From the NCBI GenBank assembly GCA_018657655.1, contig JABHWQ010000247.1, positions 1-7,287 of the forward strand: a DNA stretch of 7,287 nt, written 5' to 3'. Positions within the stretch are counted from its first letter, which is position 1, and each line of letters begins with the position of its first letter. The position numbers and the translations under genes are program-made. Origin of the DNA: Chloroflexota bacterium (lineage in GTDB: Bacteria > Chloroflexota > Dehalococcoidia > SZUA-161 > SpSt-899). The notes below the pieces were generated by a model that saw nothing but the letters and a program-made list of their open reading frames with translations, was not told the origin of the DNA and searched no databases. This document shows, one piece after another, positions 1 through 7,287 of the stretch.

Positions 1-83
1 AGTTGACCTTAACTCTCAGTCCCAATCCCACGGTTGAAAGCGATCTGATGCATTTCCTCGACGCCTTACAGAAACAGGCGTAA
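1..83 (+). CDS. C-terminal end of an unidentified protein (5' partial)
   Basis: Only the reading frame starting at base 3 is open here; the other two forward frames stop within the first 40 bases. It encodes 26 residues and ends in TAA at 81-83. The tail reads LTLTLSPNPTVESDL followed by MHFLDALQKQA, which has the composition of a normal soluble C-terminus ending in an amphipathic helix. There is a faint resemblance to the C-terminal pattern of class V aminotransferases and cysteine desulfurases (a serine-rich strand, then an acidic stretch, then a final helix), but 26 residues are too few to name a family. By position it could be the preceding subunit of the same defence operon. It is separated from the next coding frame by at least 40 bases that include a -10-like box, so it may be a separate transcription unit. 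Confidence 0.45.
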   Translation, partial: LTLTLSPNPTVESDLMHFLDALQKQA

Positions 84-125
84 ATTCAAACACACATTTC
101 AAGGGCTTTTTTTGCAACATTAGGG

Positions 126-131
126 TATAAT
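126..131 (+). promoter_or_regulatory. Candidate -10 box (TATAAT) upstream of the two-gene operon
   Basis: A perfect TATAAT hexamer lies at 126-131, just downstream of the upstream gene's stop and in front of the next coding frame. No good -35 element is found 16-18 bases upstream: the sequence there is GGGCTT-like, and TTGCAA at 112-117 is only 8 bases away. The region before it (about 81-102) is A-rich, which could act as an UP-like element. Transcription from this box would begin near 138, giving a short leader or none before the next frame. Chance occurrence cannot be excluded. Confidence 0.35.
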
Positions 132-231
132 CAAAGGCTCCATAGATGCAGGTGGAGAAATTCTACCCTCTGTAGAAACTCAGGATACCATCAAACATCT
201 GCGTCGTAGTCACGATTTTGCTCGCCGTCTG

Positions 232-1350
232 TTGTTTAGTCCCGATATTTTAGAAGAAGAAGCGCGAAAACACCTAGTTGATAGAGAGACGGAAAACACT
301 CTCAGAGCATTGGTGAATGCATTAAGGGTACCTATTGCTGGGCGATCCACCCGACATACCATCACCAACTGGGGTACCGAACATCTATATCCCTACATCG
401 GAGAGCTCATCCATTACGATGCGGTCAATCGAAGGGGGCGTCCCCATATAGAGCAGTACCGCTATAGAGGAGCTGGAGGTCTAGCGCATAAGATCCTCCG
501 AACAGATGGAGATATCCAGCGCCTAAATGCAACACGCAGTGCATTGAGTGACATGATGGGGGAATCCCATACCGCTCTTGGCAAGTTGTTTGAAACGTTA
601 TTGAAGCTGGATGGGGATCGAGACACGGAAGCCCATTCGGATGAGCGAGAGCGGGATTCAGCAATCGTTCTGAACACGCCATGGGTGGAACTATTGCGCT
701 CGGGGGTACACAATATCGTCGTTCGGGATAGCTATGTGCCTGCCAAGAGATTCGAAGCTCTCATGCATTGGGTGCCGTACTGCATTGCTCTTCACCAATT
801 GGATATTGCGGCAGATGTGCTGGGAAAGGAAGGTCCCGCCATTCCCGTTGATTTCCGTGATACCACTAATCCCATCCGCCAATGGTCGCAAAGCGTATTG
901 GATATCTCCAAGACATACATCTATAGAGCTTTGGAAGAAAAAGCTCGAGAAAATCCGGAAACCGTGGAGCTTCTATATCAACCTACTCAGAATTGGCGAA
1001 AGACTTGTCGCGGTTTTTTCAACAGCACATTGGCCGAAGTCGGTGCTCTCAATGCACCGGTAGGTAAACAACACTTCAGTTTGAAGCTTGCCCTGCTTGA
1101 GGCGATGGTACCGGCCATGCTTGCGCCAGAAGAGAAAGTTCCATTCGAGTATTTCTGTCGGAATATTCTCTTTGAGCGCATGCGTTTGGTGATAGACGAA
1201 AAGTCAGCCGAACAAACGCCTATGGGTGACAAAATCGATCTCACTGATTTCCAAGAGAACAAAGAGGCCTTCGCGGATCAATTGAAGGCATTGGGCATGC
1301 TGGTCGAATATTCGGATGCGACGCGCATGGTGGGAGGAGAAATATCGTGA
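232..1350 (+). CDS. Defence-operon helical protein of unknown fold, possible DndG/DptG- or MAD7-type subunit
   Basis: This soluble, mostly helical protein of 372 residues (from TTG 232) shows no signal peptide or membrane segment and no catalytic motif I recognise. Visible features are a charged, acidic loop at about residues 126-145, a helical hydrophobic block starting at 178 (MHWVPYCIALHQLDIAADVLG), and a conserved-looking C-terminal block at about 282-321 (FSLKLALLEAMVPAML, then PFEYFCRNILFERM). It overlaps the downstream giant motor protein by 4 bases, so the two are almost certainly co-translated and probably partners. Length and position fit the G subunit of phosphorothioation-dependent restriction or MAD7 of the methylation-associated system, but this rests on context, not recognised sequence identity. 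The start is uncertain. The frame is open back to 124 and looks coding (for example TIKHLRRSHDFARRL just upstream), yet contains no ATG, GTG or TTG before 232, and TTG 232 has no ribosome binding site. Confidence 0.8.
   Translation: MFSPDILEEEARKHLVDRETENTLRALVNALRVPIAGRSTRHTITNWGTEHLYPYIGELIHYDAVNRRGRPHIEQYRYRGAGGLAHKILRTDGDIQRLNATRSALSDMMGESHTALGKLFETLLKLDGDRDTEAHSDERERDSAIVLNTPWVELLRSGVHNIVVRDSYVPAKRFEALMHWVPYCIALHQLDIAADVLGKEGPAIPVDFRDTTNPIRQWSQSVLDISKTYIYRALEEKARENPETVELLYQPTQNWRKTCRGFFNSTLAEVGALNAPVGKQHFSLKLALLEAMVPAMLAPEEKVPFEYFCRNILFERMRLVIDEKSAEQTPMGDKIDLTDFQENKEAFADQLKALGMLVEYSDATRMVGGEIS
1334..1338 (+). promoter_or_regulatory. Ribosome binding site deciding the GTG start of the large motor gene
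   Basis: AGGAG at 1334-1338, within the purine-rich TGGGAGGAGAAA, is a strong Shine-Dalgarno match. It sits 8 bases before GTG 1347. It lies inside the last codons of the preceding gene, whose TGA (1348-1350) overlaps the GTG start as GTGA. This supports the GTG start and indicates translational coupling. Confidence 0.8.
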
Positions 1351-4300
1351 CACATCGTGAGGAAATCATTGGAAAGGCCGTTGGCGGCGAAATCGCCGAC
1401 CAACTCTGTGTCGGTTTTACAGGAGACAGTTTCCCTGCTATAGTGGTTGTCAATTTCAAACCGACTGAAATCAACCACATCGTTCCTATGATCTCTGATA
1501 TTGTCTTGGACAAGAACAAAGGCCCGGTTAAGATTGTGGTCACTGCCAAGAAACCATGGCCAGGCTTGTCTGAATCCTATTTCCTCTCTCCTGACGAGAC
1601 CTCTACCAGCTTCCGAAATAATAACGAATCCGGGCTGGTCATCATAGAATATGATCCTCAAAGCGATCGTCAGGGCTTGAGAAATATGAAAGTCCTCAAC
1701 GATAGTACGTTGCTGACCAGTGGTAGAGAAGAAAATCACGGATTGAGGCGATTGCTGGAGAATACGTGGACTATTTACAGCACTCCCGGAGACAGATTGT
1801 CCTCTGTATTAGCGTTAGCCATCTTTGATATTCACAAGTTTCTCAGTCGCAGGCGCACCATCTCGCTCAGAGATTGGGTCAACTTCTTGGAAGAATGCTG
1901 TATACGCCTGACGGCAGAACGCAGGGCGTGGGAAAGTGAAGAGATCCGTTGCATGGTGGGTAGTTCACTGTTTCGTTTGGGTCTGTTTCCCGATCCCATG
2001 CTGTTCACGCACCGTGAGGCTAGGCTAGATCGCCGCATTGAGCAGAACAGCAACTTTTCTCGTCCCCCCCGCAATGCCAGTGGTAGAGAGGTGAACGAGG
2101 ATGATCTCCTGCAAGATATTGCTCGAACCCAATTCCATGACGAGGATGGGAAGCCCCTGCCCAAAAAGGAAATAGAACGCTTACAAAAAGCAGCACATGA
2201 AATCGTTGAACCCATACAGGAGTGCGACTATTCCACGATAACCTTTGATCAATGGAAGCAGATATTCGACAAGGAACGGAATAGAGCCAAGTTGGGTGAC
2301 CAGGTTTATGATCATATAGAACGACGTTCCCCGGAGCGAATAGACGAGCTCGATGCCCTTGATTACAGAGATCGCCTCAACGAAGAAGATCAAGAAGCGG
2401 CTAATGAGTTTGCACGAATGGTCGCTGATGGTTCAGAGGCTTTGTTCGACCTATTAGATCGACGTTTACAACGGCGCATAGAGAAAGCTGCTGCTCCTAG
2501 GGTTTCTATTGAGACGGATCCGCTTCGTGCATTGCTCTATGCTATCCATCGCTTCCTAGATGCACCCGATCCAGAGAATGGTGATACACTGCCATCCGTC
2601 GTGTTGTCCGTGGATAATCTACGGGTTGGTGAAGGGAAGTTGTCTCTTCATCTGTTCCGGTGGCTCTATCGGAAAACACTTCTCGACATTGTGGTGGAGA
2701 CTGAAGAAAGCAATGTAGGCTACAAGCTGTCTCTGGATCGTTCCCTTACCGAAGCGCCGAAACGTTTAGAAGATGTGTTGAGTGCACCCAAGGGGAATGG
2801 AGAAGATGATGACGGCGATGACCTACCTCTTCAATGGAAAGAACTCCGCTTTGTACTGCAACTGAGTAATGGTGGTGAAGTGCTGCATCGGTTCGTGTGG
2901 CGTCCTATGGATGATCCCGGTATAGTCGCATTCGTCCGCCTTATTCAATCCATACAGCCTGTCGTCCATGTGTCTGACGTGGATGAGGATTCTTTGGATA
3001 GCTGGGCGGAAAAGAGCCTTGATGTCCGAGCGGATATCAAAGGAGTAGAATTAGAACCTGGTTCTCCTGGAGACCCTGTTGAACAATGGTTGGGCATTCG
3101 AGCGGAGATGTTCCAAACATGGGCAATTGAAGGTATGTCGGTCCAGAGCATTGACGAATATCTCCAAGGATGGGTAGCTCTACTCCACGAAATCAGAAAC
3201 GATTCACGGTATGTTCCCAACGGCAGTACGCCTAATGATACACTCACCGCTTTTCTGCGTATGGACACTTTTGTTGGGAAAGGTGACAAATACGCCCAAT
3301 TGGCGACACATCCGTTACGACTCCGATGGATCGCGCGGCATTTTGAGGAGATGCATGGAAAGATCGTCCGCGTCTTGGAGAGAGTTCTTGATCTCAATTC
3401 AATCAATCCCTCGTTCTTTTTTGATCACCTCGCTCGCGTATCTCCTCACAAGCAACCACCAGTGTATTGTCCCAGAGATGGTGTCCTTGCTGTATCTACC
3501 CGCGAGTTTGGATGGCATGAAGAGTTCTCTCTAATCAGTCGTGACAATGCGGTATCGAACGATTGGGTATCCGAAGTAGACGATGCTTCGATTAAAGAGA
3601 TCGCTTCTGCCGTCCATACCTACTTGAGTTCATTCCCCCATAAAATCGACGGTCTATCTCTTCTGCTCTTATCGCATGATGGTGAATCTAGAGCAATACG
3701 CCGGTTAGTGAATACCATCCGTCAGCGCGATTATTCCTCAATTCGTTTGAACCTCCATATCGCAGCGCCTAGAGATCGACATAGTGAAATCGCCCGGGAT
3801 CTGTCCGAATTGGAGACGATGGAAGATCGCGACTCGAGGCTCATGCCCCCTCTGAGAATTCATCTCCATCCTTGGGTTGAAGATGCTGCTTCCTCCTTGT
3901 TTGAAATGCTGGAGCACGAAATTGATATCGCTGTAGTACCGAATTATTTCGGGATTAATACGCTTGCACGAGAAAACACATTTGGTTCCAGAGATGGGCG
4001 GGAGGGGCGTTTCAATCCTTGGATAGACAAGACAAGCCATACCGAAAGCACAGACCCAGATCGTCCCACGATTAACGTTACGAAAGTGCTCTTACCTGAT
4101 ACACGAGATGACCTTTTGGATACGTGGTCTACCCTCAATGTTTGGCACTATCGAAACGGTCCGGTATCTACGCAGTCCGACAACATCGATTACTTCACGC
4201 TCCAGGTTCGTTTTGACACTAACCGTGAACTCTTTTCCCGATTACACGATATCGCCCATTGGGTCGTGACACTGGATGCTTTTATCGGCCGAGATCAAGT

Positions 4301-6473
4301 CGAATCACTGAGTGAACATCCCGATATCATTACGGTGAAGCCGGATATCGGGAAAAATGACATGTATACCTTGATCGTCAGTTCTAGCACTGGTCAGAGT
4401 TTTGTCAAACGACGGTTGGCCAAAAGGCTGCAGAAAGATCTGAACTTACAGATCGGTAATATCGATCAAGCGGTAGATCGGCTGTATACCCTTTCTCGTA
4501 ATGCTACTCCTGGTCTGGTGCTTAGAGCTTTAGGATTGGGACATGCGACTCAGGAAATACTGGGGTTGATCACCTCCCGTCATGCCGTTTGTGAGCATCT
4601 TCCTAAGTGTCGGGATACTGTATTTGAAGCATGGTTGAATCTGGACGAACATATGGACTGGTTCGGGGGGGCACAACAACCGCGGGCAGACATGGTGAGG
4701 TTGTTGGGGGTACGTGAAAACAACGGTTCCAAATTACGTTTGAAAGTGCAAGTTATCGAATCCAAGTTTCGTGAACACGAGGATGTGAGTCATGCTGATC
4801 AACAAGTAGAACGCACTATGGCTCTTCTCAAAGATGCCTTGGAAGAGAAGAATGACAACCAAGACGAAATGAGGGATGATGCGACTTTTTGGCGTATGGA
4901 ACTACTTTCGGCGTTGAGCCAATGCTCCAAAAAGAATGTCTCGGAGAGAGATTTCCCATCGTTGGTGTTTCTTGAAGAAGATGGTACGGTAAAAACGGAA
5001 CTATCAATGGAAATCAGGGAAATCATCAGAAGTGGCGAATACAAGCTTGAACCGGTGGAAGGTGTCGTTTGCACCGTGGCTTATGGTATGGAAACGGTGG
5101 ATGAGGCTGTCTCCCAAACTCCACGAGGACATCATTGGCTACGCATGGGACGCTCTGATCTCAATGGGGTCTTTTCAAAGATTCTTGATGGAGACGAGAT
5201 CAAAAAGGGAGAGGAAGACAACGTAGACTATACTGAGCCCATAGAGGCACAAGACCAAACTCCGCAAGAAAACACCAATGATGGGAAATCGGAACTTGAT
5301 AATGACCCAGAACCAGATGAGATTCCCGATGATCCAAGGTCATCAACAGTCAAGCAACCAGCAGTGAAGCAGTCGACAGAAGAACTGCCGGTAGTGGGGC
5401 CCTCGGAGAGGGGGTTGGGCCAGGATGGCTTGTTGCGGAAATATCAGATTATCTTGGATGCTTTTGGTGAATTTGGAGTGGCAGTACAACCCTACGAGCC
5501 AGAACCCTTTCTTGAGGGGCCGGGGTTTTTCTTGGTGCGCGTCGTTCCAGGGCGCGGGATCAAGCCCGATAGCCTCATGGATCGAACGGATGAGCTGAAA
5601 TTGAAATTGGGACTTCCTGCTCAACATTCGCCTCTGTCCTATATCGACGAGGGAACTATCGTTTTCGAAATCCCCAAAGCCAATGTTGAGCGCTATATGG
5701 TCTATGCCGAAGATTTGTGGAATCGCACGGAACATCAGCCTAATGTGCTTTACGCACCCGTCGGAGAAAATGTGCGTGGAGAAGTTATAGGTATCAATTT
5801 CTCATCAAGCGATACGCCCCATCTCCTCATTGCTGGGACTACAGGTAGTGGTAAATCGGTTGCTTTGGAATCTATCCTTCGAGGGCTGTGCCACTACTAT
5901 GATCCAGATCAACTCCAATTGAGTTTGATTGATCCCAAGGGAACGGAACTTGAAAGTTTTGAGGGGGATCCTCATTTGATGCAACCGATTGGCGGTTTCG
6001 CCGATGATGCGATCGTGATTTTGGAGGAAGCCATTGAAGAGATGCAGAGGAGATACAAAATATTGAGGGAGCATCGTGTCCGAGATATCTCTGCCTACAA
6101 ACAAAACAATAGTGGAGGGGGAAATTTACCTTGGCGAATGTTGGTATTGGATGAATACGCCGATCTGACCAGCGACAAGGAGGACCGTAGAGTTATAGAA
6201 AGCTTGCTTCGTCGTCTAGCCCAAAAGGCAAGGGCATGTGGAATCCATGTGATCGTCGCCACGCAAAAACCTGCGGCTGAAATCATCAGTACTACTATTC
6301 GTTCCAATCTTCCTGCCCAATTGGCGTTGCGTGTGAGTACGGCGACGGATAGTCGAATCATTATGGACGAAAACGGTGCGGAATCACTGGCCGGCGCCGG
6401 AGATGCCTTTTTGAAGACGGCGAGGGGGAAGGTACGGATACAGTGTGCGATGCTACGGTCTGATACGCGCTAA
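1347..6473 (+). CDS. Giant FtsK/SpoIIIE-type DNA translocase with embedded candidate PD-(D/E)XK nuclease (DndH/DptH- or MAD8-like)
   Basis: This 1708-residue cytoplasmic protein has no membrane segment. Residues 1-130 form an alpha/beta region, followed by a helical and charged part to about 350 and an acidic patch at 486-492. A Rossmann-like stretch begins near 769 (GLSLLLLSHDG) and ends near 865 (IDIAVVP). A conserved-looking segment follows at about 969-1040 (HWVVTLDAF at 971). A candidate nuclease core has D1115, then the strand ending VIESK with E1138 and K1140, and a following helix QQVERT. An acidic, proline- and glutamine-containing linker spans about 1281-1360. The C-terminus is an FtsK motor: beta domain about 1362-1450 (GPGFFLVRV, IVFEIPK), Walker A GTTGSGKS at 1497-1504, IDPKGTELE near 1529, Walker B LVLDE at 1599-1603, and IVATQKP at 1636-1642. 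It ends after the ATPase, without a gamma winged-helix domain. Known biology: such motors pump double-stranded DNA. Inferred role: motor-nuclease subunit of a restriction complex. The family (DndH/DptH, MAD8 or other) is unresolved; the FtsK motor is certain. Tandem stops TAATAA end it. Confidence 0.93.
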   Translation: MTHREEIIGKAVGGEIADQLCVGFTGDSFPAIVVVNFKPTEINHIVPMISDIVLDKNKGPVKIVVTAKKPWPGLSESYFLSPDETSTSFRNNNESGLVIIEYDPQSDRQGLRNMKVLNDSTLLTSGREENHGLRRLLENTWTIYSTPGDRLSSVLALAIFDIHKFLSRRRTISLRDWVNFLEECCIRLTAERRAWESEEIRCMVGSSLFRLGLFPDPMLFTHREARLDRRIEQNSNFSRPPRNASGREVNEDDLLQDIARTQFHDEDGKPLPKKEIERLQKAAHEIVEPIQECDYSTITFDQWKQIFDKERNRAKLGDQVYDHIERRSPERIDELDALDYRDRLNEEDQEAANEFARMVADGSEALFDLLDRRLQRRIEKAAAPRVSIETDPLRALLYAIHRFLDAPDPENGDTLPSVVLSVDNLRVGEGKLSLHLFRWLYRKTLLDIVVETEESNVGYKLSLDRSLTEAPKRLEDVLSAPKGNGEDDDGDDLPLQWKELRFVLQLSNGGEVLHRFVWRPMDDPGIVAFVRLIQSIQPVVHVSDVDEDSLDSWAEKSLDVRADIKGVELEPGSPGDPVEQWLGIRAEMFQTWAIEGMSVQSIDEYLQGWVALLHEIRNDSRYVPNGSTPNDTLTAFLRMDTFVGKGDKYAQLATHPLRLRWIARHFEEMHGKIVRVLERVLDLNSINPSFFFDHLARVSPHKQPPVYCPRDGVLAVSTREFGWHEEFSLISRDNAVSNDWVSEVDDASIKEIASAVHTYLSSFPHKIDGLSLLLLSHDGESRAIRRLVNTIRQRDYSSIRLNLHIAAPRDRHSEIARDLSELETMEDRDSRLMPPLRIHLHPWVEDAASSLFEMLEHEIDIAVVPNYFGINTLARENTFGSRDGREGRFNPWIDKTSHTESTDPDRPTINVTKVLLPDTRDDLLDTWSTLNVWHYRNGPVSTQSDNIDYFTLQVRFDTNRELFSRLHDIAHWVVTLDAFIGRDQVESLSEHPDIITVKPDIGKNDMYTLIVSSSTGQSFVKRRLAKRLQKDLNLQIGNIDQAVDRLYTLSRNATPGLVLRALGLGHATQEILGLITSRHAVCEHLPKCRDTVFEAWLNLDEHMDWFGGAQQPRADMVRLLGVRENNGSKLRLKVQVIESKFREHEDVSHADQQVERTMALLKDALEEKNDNQDEMRDDATFWRMELLSALSQCSKKNVSERDFPSLVFLEEDGTVKTELSMEIREIIRSGEYKLEPVEGVVCTVAYGMETVDEAVSQTPRGHHWLRMGRSDLNGVFSKILDGDEIKKGEEDNVDYTEPIEAQDQTPQENTNDGKSELDNDPEPDEIPDDPRSSTVKQPAVKQSTEELPVVGPSERGLGQDGLLRKYQIILDAFGEFGVAVQPYEPEPFLEGPGFFLVRVVPGRGIKPDSLMDRTDELKLKLGLPAQHSPLSYIDEGTIVFEIPKANVERYMVYAEDLWNRTEHQPNVLYAPVGENVRGEVIGINFSSSDTPHLLIAGTTGSGKSVALESILRGLCHYYDPDQLQLSLIDPKGTELESFEGDPHLMQPIGGFADDAIVILEEAIEEMQRRYKILREHRVRDISAYKQNNSGGGNLPWRMLVLDEYADLTSDKEDRRVIESLLRRLAQKARACGIHVIVATQKPAAEIISTTIRSNLPAQLALRVSTATDSRIIMDENGAESLAGAGDAFLKTARGKVRIQCAMLRSDTR

Positions 6474-6554
6474 TAATCCTGAGAAAACCGCGCTGGCTGT
6501 GCCGGGAACTCCCAGAGTTTGACAGTTTTGAGAATGATCTAACCCGCCGAAGTG

Positions 6555-7287
6555 ATGAAAGGAATGACTGAGTCTGTAAGCGGCGGCTTGAAGGCAACCA
6601 GGAAATTCTTTGATGGCATACGGCCGTTGATAGAGAAGAGGACGGCCCAACCCTGTGGAATGCCAGGAGAAGGAGAGGCTATCTCTTCCGTGTCTGATCC
6701 GACAACGAACAGGCAGACTTTCGACCAGCTGATGGTGCAGGGAAAGATCCACTTGCAACCGGGACCTTTCCTCGACACACCTCCTGCCATCTTGGCGCCC
6801 TCCTTCTCCTGGGATCGCATCGAGGGCATGATGCTGGGACTGGCGATCGGAGACGCCCTGGGTAATACCTCGGAAAGCCTGCTGCCAGAAGAACGAGAGA
6901 GCCAGTTCGGAGAGATTCGGGACTATCTGCCCAACAAACTGGATGGTTCGTGCACCGGCCTGCCCTCGGATGATACACAACTGGCTTTCTGGATGCTGGA
7001 GCAGTTGATTGAGGCTGGAAGGTTTGAGCCCGAATCCGTAGCCCGATCTTTCTGTGGGGGGCGTATCTATGGTCTTGGATCGGCCGTCAGGAGGTTCCTA
7101 CAGAATTTCAAGTCCGGGAAGAAGGCCTGGTATGAAGCTGGCCCTAATTCGGCTGGCAATGGGGCGTTGATGCGCATTGCGCCGATCGTGATCCCCCATC
7201 TGCGACGGCCCGGTCCGGATTTGTGGATCGACACAATATTAGCGGCCATGACCACCCACAACGACGCCACATCCACGTCGGCTTGTG
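6555..7287 (+). CDS. ADP-ribosylglycohydrolase (DraG family), 3' partial
   Basis: The frame is open from 6543 to the window edge (244 complete codons from ATG 6555). The family core is clear. DRIEGMMLGLAIGDALG starts at 6813; SDDTQLAF follows, corresponding to the first metal-binding (S/T)DDT motif; then SAGNGALMRIAPI and THND near the right edge. Known role: dinuclear-metal hydrolases that remove ADP-ribose from modified arginine or related groups on proteins or nucleic acids. The second metal motif near the C-terminus is outside the window. The start is uncertain: candidates are ATG 6555, 6564, 6660 and 6732, none with a well-placed ribosome binding site. The core would normally begin shortly before 6813, so residues encoded before about 6720 could be an extension or non-coding. 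An 81-base gap and higher GC than the preceding genes suggest it may be host flank rather than part of the defence operon. Confidence 0.88.
   Translation, partial: MKGMTESVSGGLKATRKFFDGIRPLIEKRTAQPCGMPGEGEAISSVSDPTTNRQTFDQLMVQGKIHLQPGPFLDTPPAILAPSFSWDRIEGMMLGLAIGDALGNTSESLLPEERESQFGEIRDYLPNKLDGSCTGLPSDDTQLAFWMLEQLIEAGRFEPESVARSFCGGRIYGLGSAVRRFLQNFKSGKKAWYEAGPNSAGNGALMRIAPIVIPHLRRPGPDLWIDTILAAMTTHNDATSTSAC

Noticed and set aside
61..113. Inverted repeat ACGCCT (61-66) / AGGCGT (76-81) followed by a seven-T run (107-113), as a terminator
   Set aside because: The T run lies 25 bases after the stem rather than directly behind it, and the stem is only 6 bp, so it does not form a canonical intrinsic terminator.
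734..1063. Overlapping + strand frames inside the main genes (also 3211-3534 and 5032-5226)
   Set aside because: They sit in another frame of well-supported genes, have no ribosome binding site and no protein-like pattern.
6496..6512. Small hairpins (CTGGC/GCCGG, GGGA/TCCC) after the motor gene
   Set aside because: The stems are 4-5 bp with very small loops and no T run follows, so there is no support for a terminator.
6519..6524. TTGACA, a consensus -35 hexamer upstream of the hydrolase
   Set aside because: The expected -10 position (about 6541-6548) is GC-rich (AACCCGCC), with no TATAAT-like match at 16-18 bases spacing.
6453..6980. Antisense open frame of 175 codons, and others such as 1278-1739 and 2945-3406
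   Set aside because: They lie opposite clearly coding frames with recognisable motifs or a strong start, are rich in Ser, Arg and Cys, and show no domain. They are shadow frames.
1..7287. CRISPR array, insertion sequence, tRNA or attachment repeats
   Set aside because: No regularly spaced repeats, transposase motifs, terminal inverted repeats or cloverleaf-like segments were found on reading the window.

Overview
The window looks like the right-hand part of a bacterial defence (restriction-type) locus running into a differently composed flanking gene. All credible genes are on the + strand. Nothing here fixes the taxon: there is no rRNA, tRNA or marker protein. The layout (overlapping genes, a Shine-Dalgarno site, a TATAAT box) is bacterial. 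Sampled stretches of the two main genes have about 45-47% GC, against about 57-58% for the last gene.

Region by region: bases 1-83 hold the 3' end of an unidentified gene. Bases 84-231 hold a consensus -10 hexamer and an unresolved 5' end for the next gene. A roughly 370-residue helical protein of unrecognised fold follows (232-1350). It overlaps by 4 bases a giant 1708-residue protein (1347-6473). That protein carries a candidate PD-(D/E)XK nuclease core in its middle and, after an acidic linker, a complete FtsK/SpoIIIE-type motor (beta domain plus RecA-like ATPase) at its C-terminus. After tandem TAATAA stops and an 81-base gap comes an ADP-ribosylglycohydrolase (DraG-type) gene that runs off the right edge.

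How they may work together: a translationally coupled pair of a mid-sized helical protein and a very large protein joining a nuclease to a DNA translocase is the layout expected of a motor-driven DNA restriction complex. The closest known frameworks I can name are the G and H subunits of phosphorothioation-dependent restriction (DndFGH/DptFGH) and the MAD7/MAD8 pair of the methylation-associated defence system. I cannot decide between these, or a third undescribed relative, without a profile search. The modification genes, if any, would lie outside the window, most likely upstream. The ADP-ribosylglycohydrolase may be host flank rather than part of the system.
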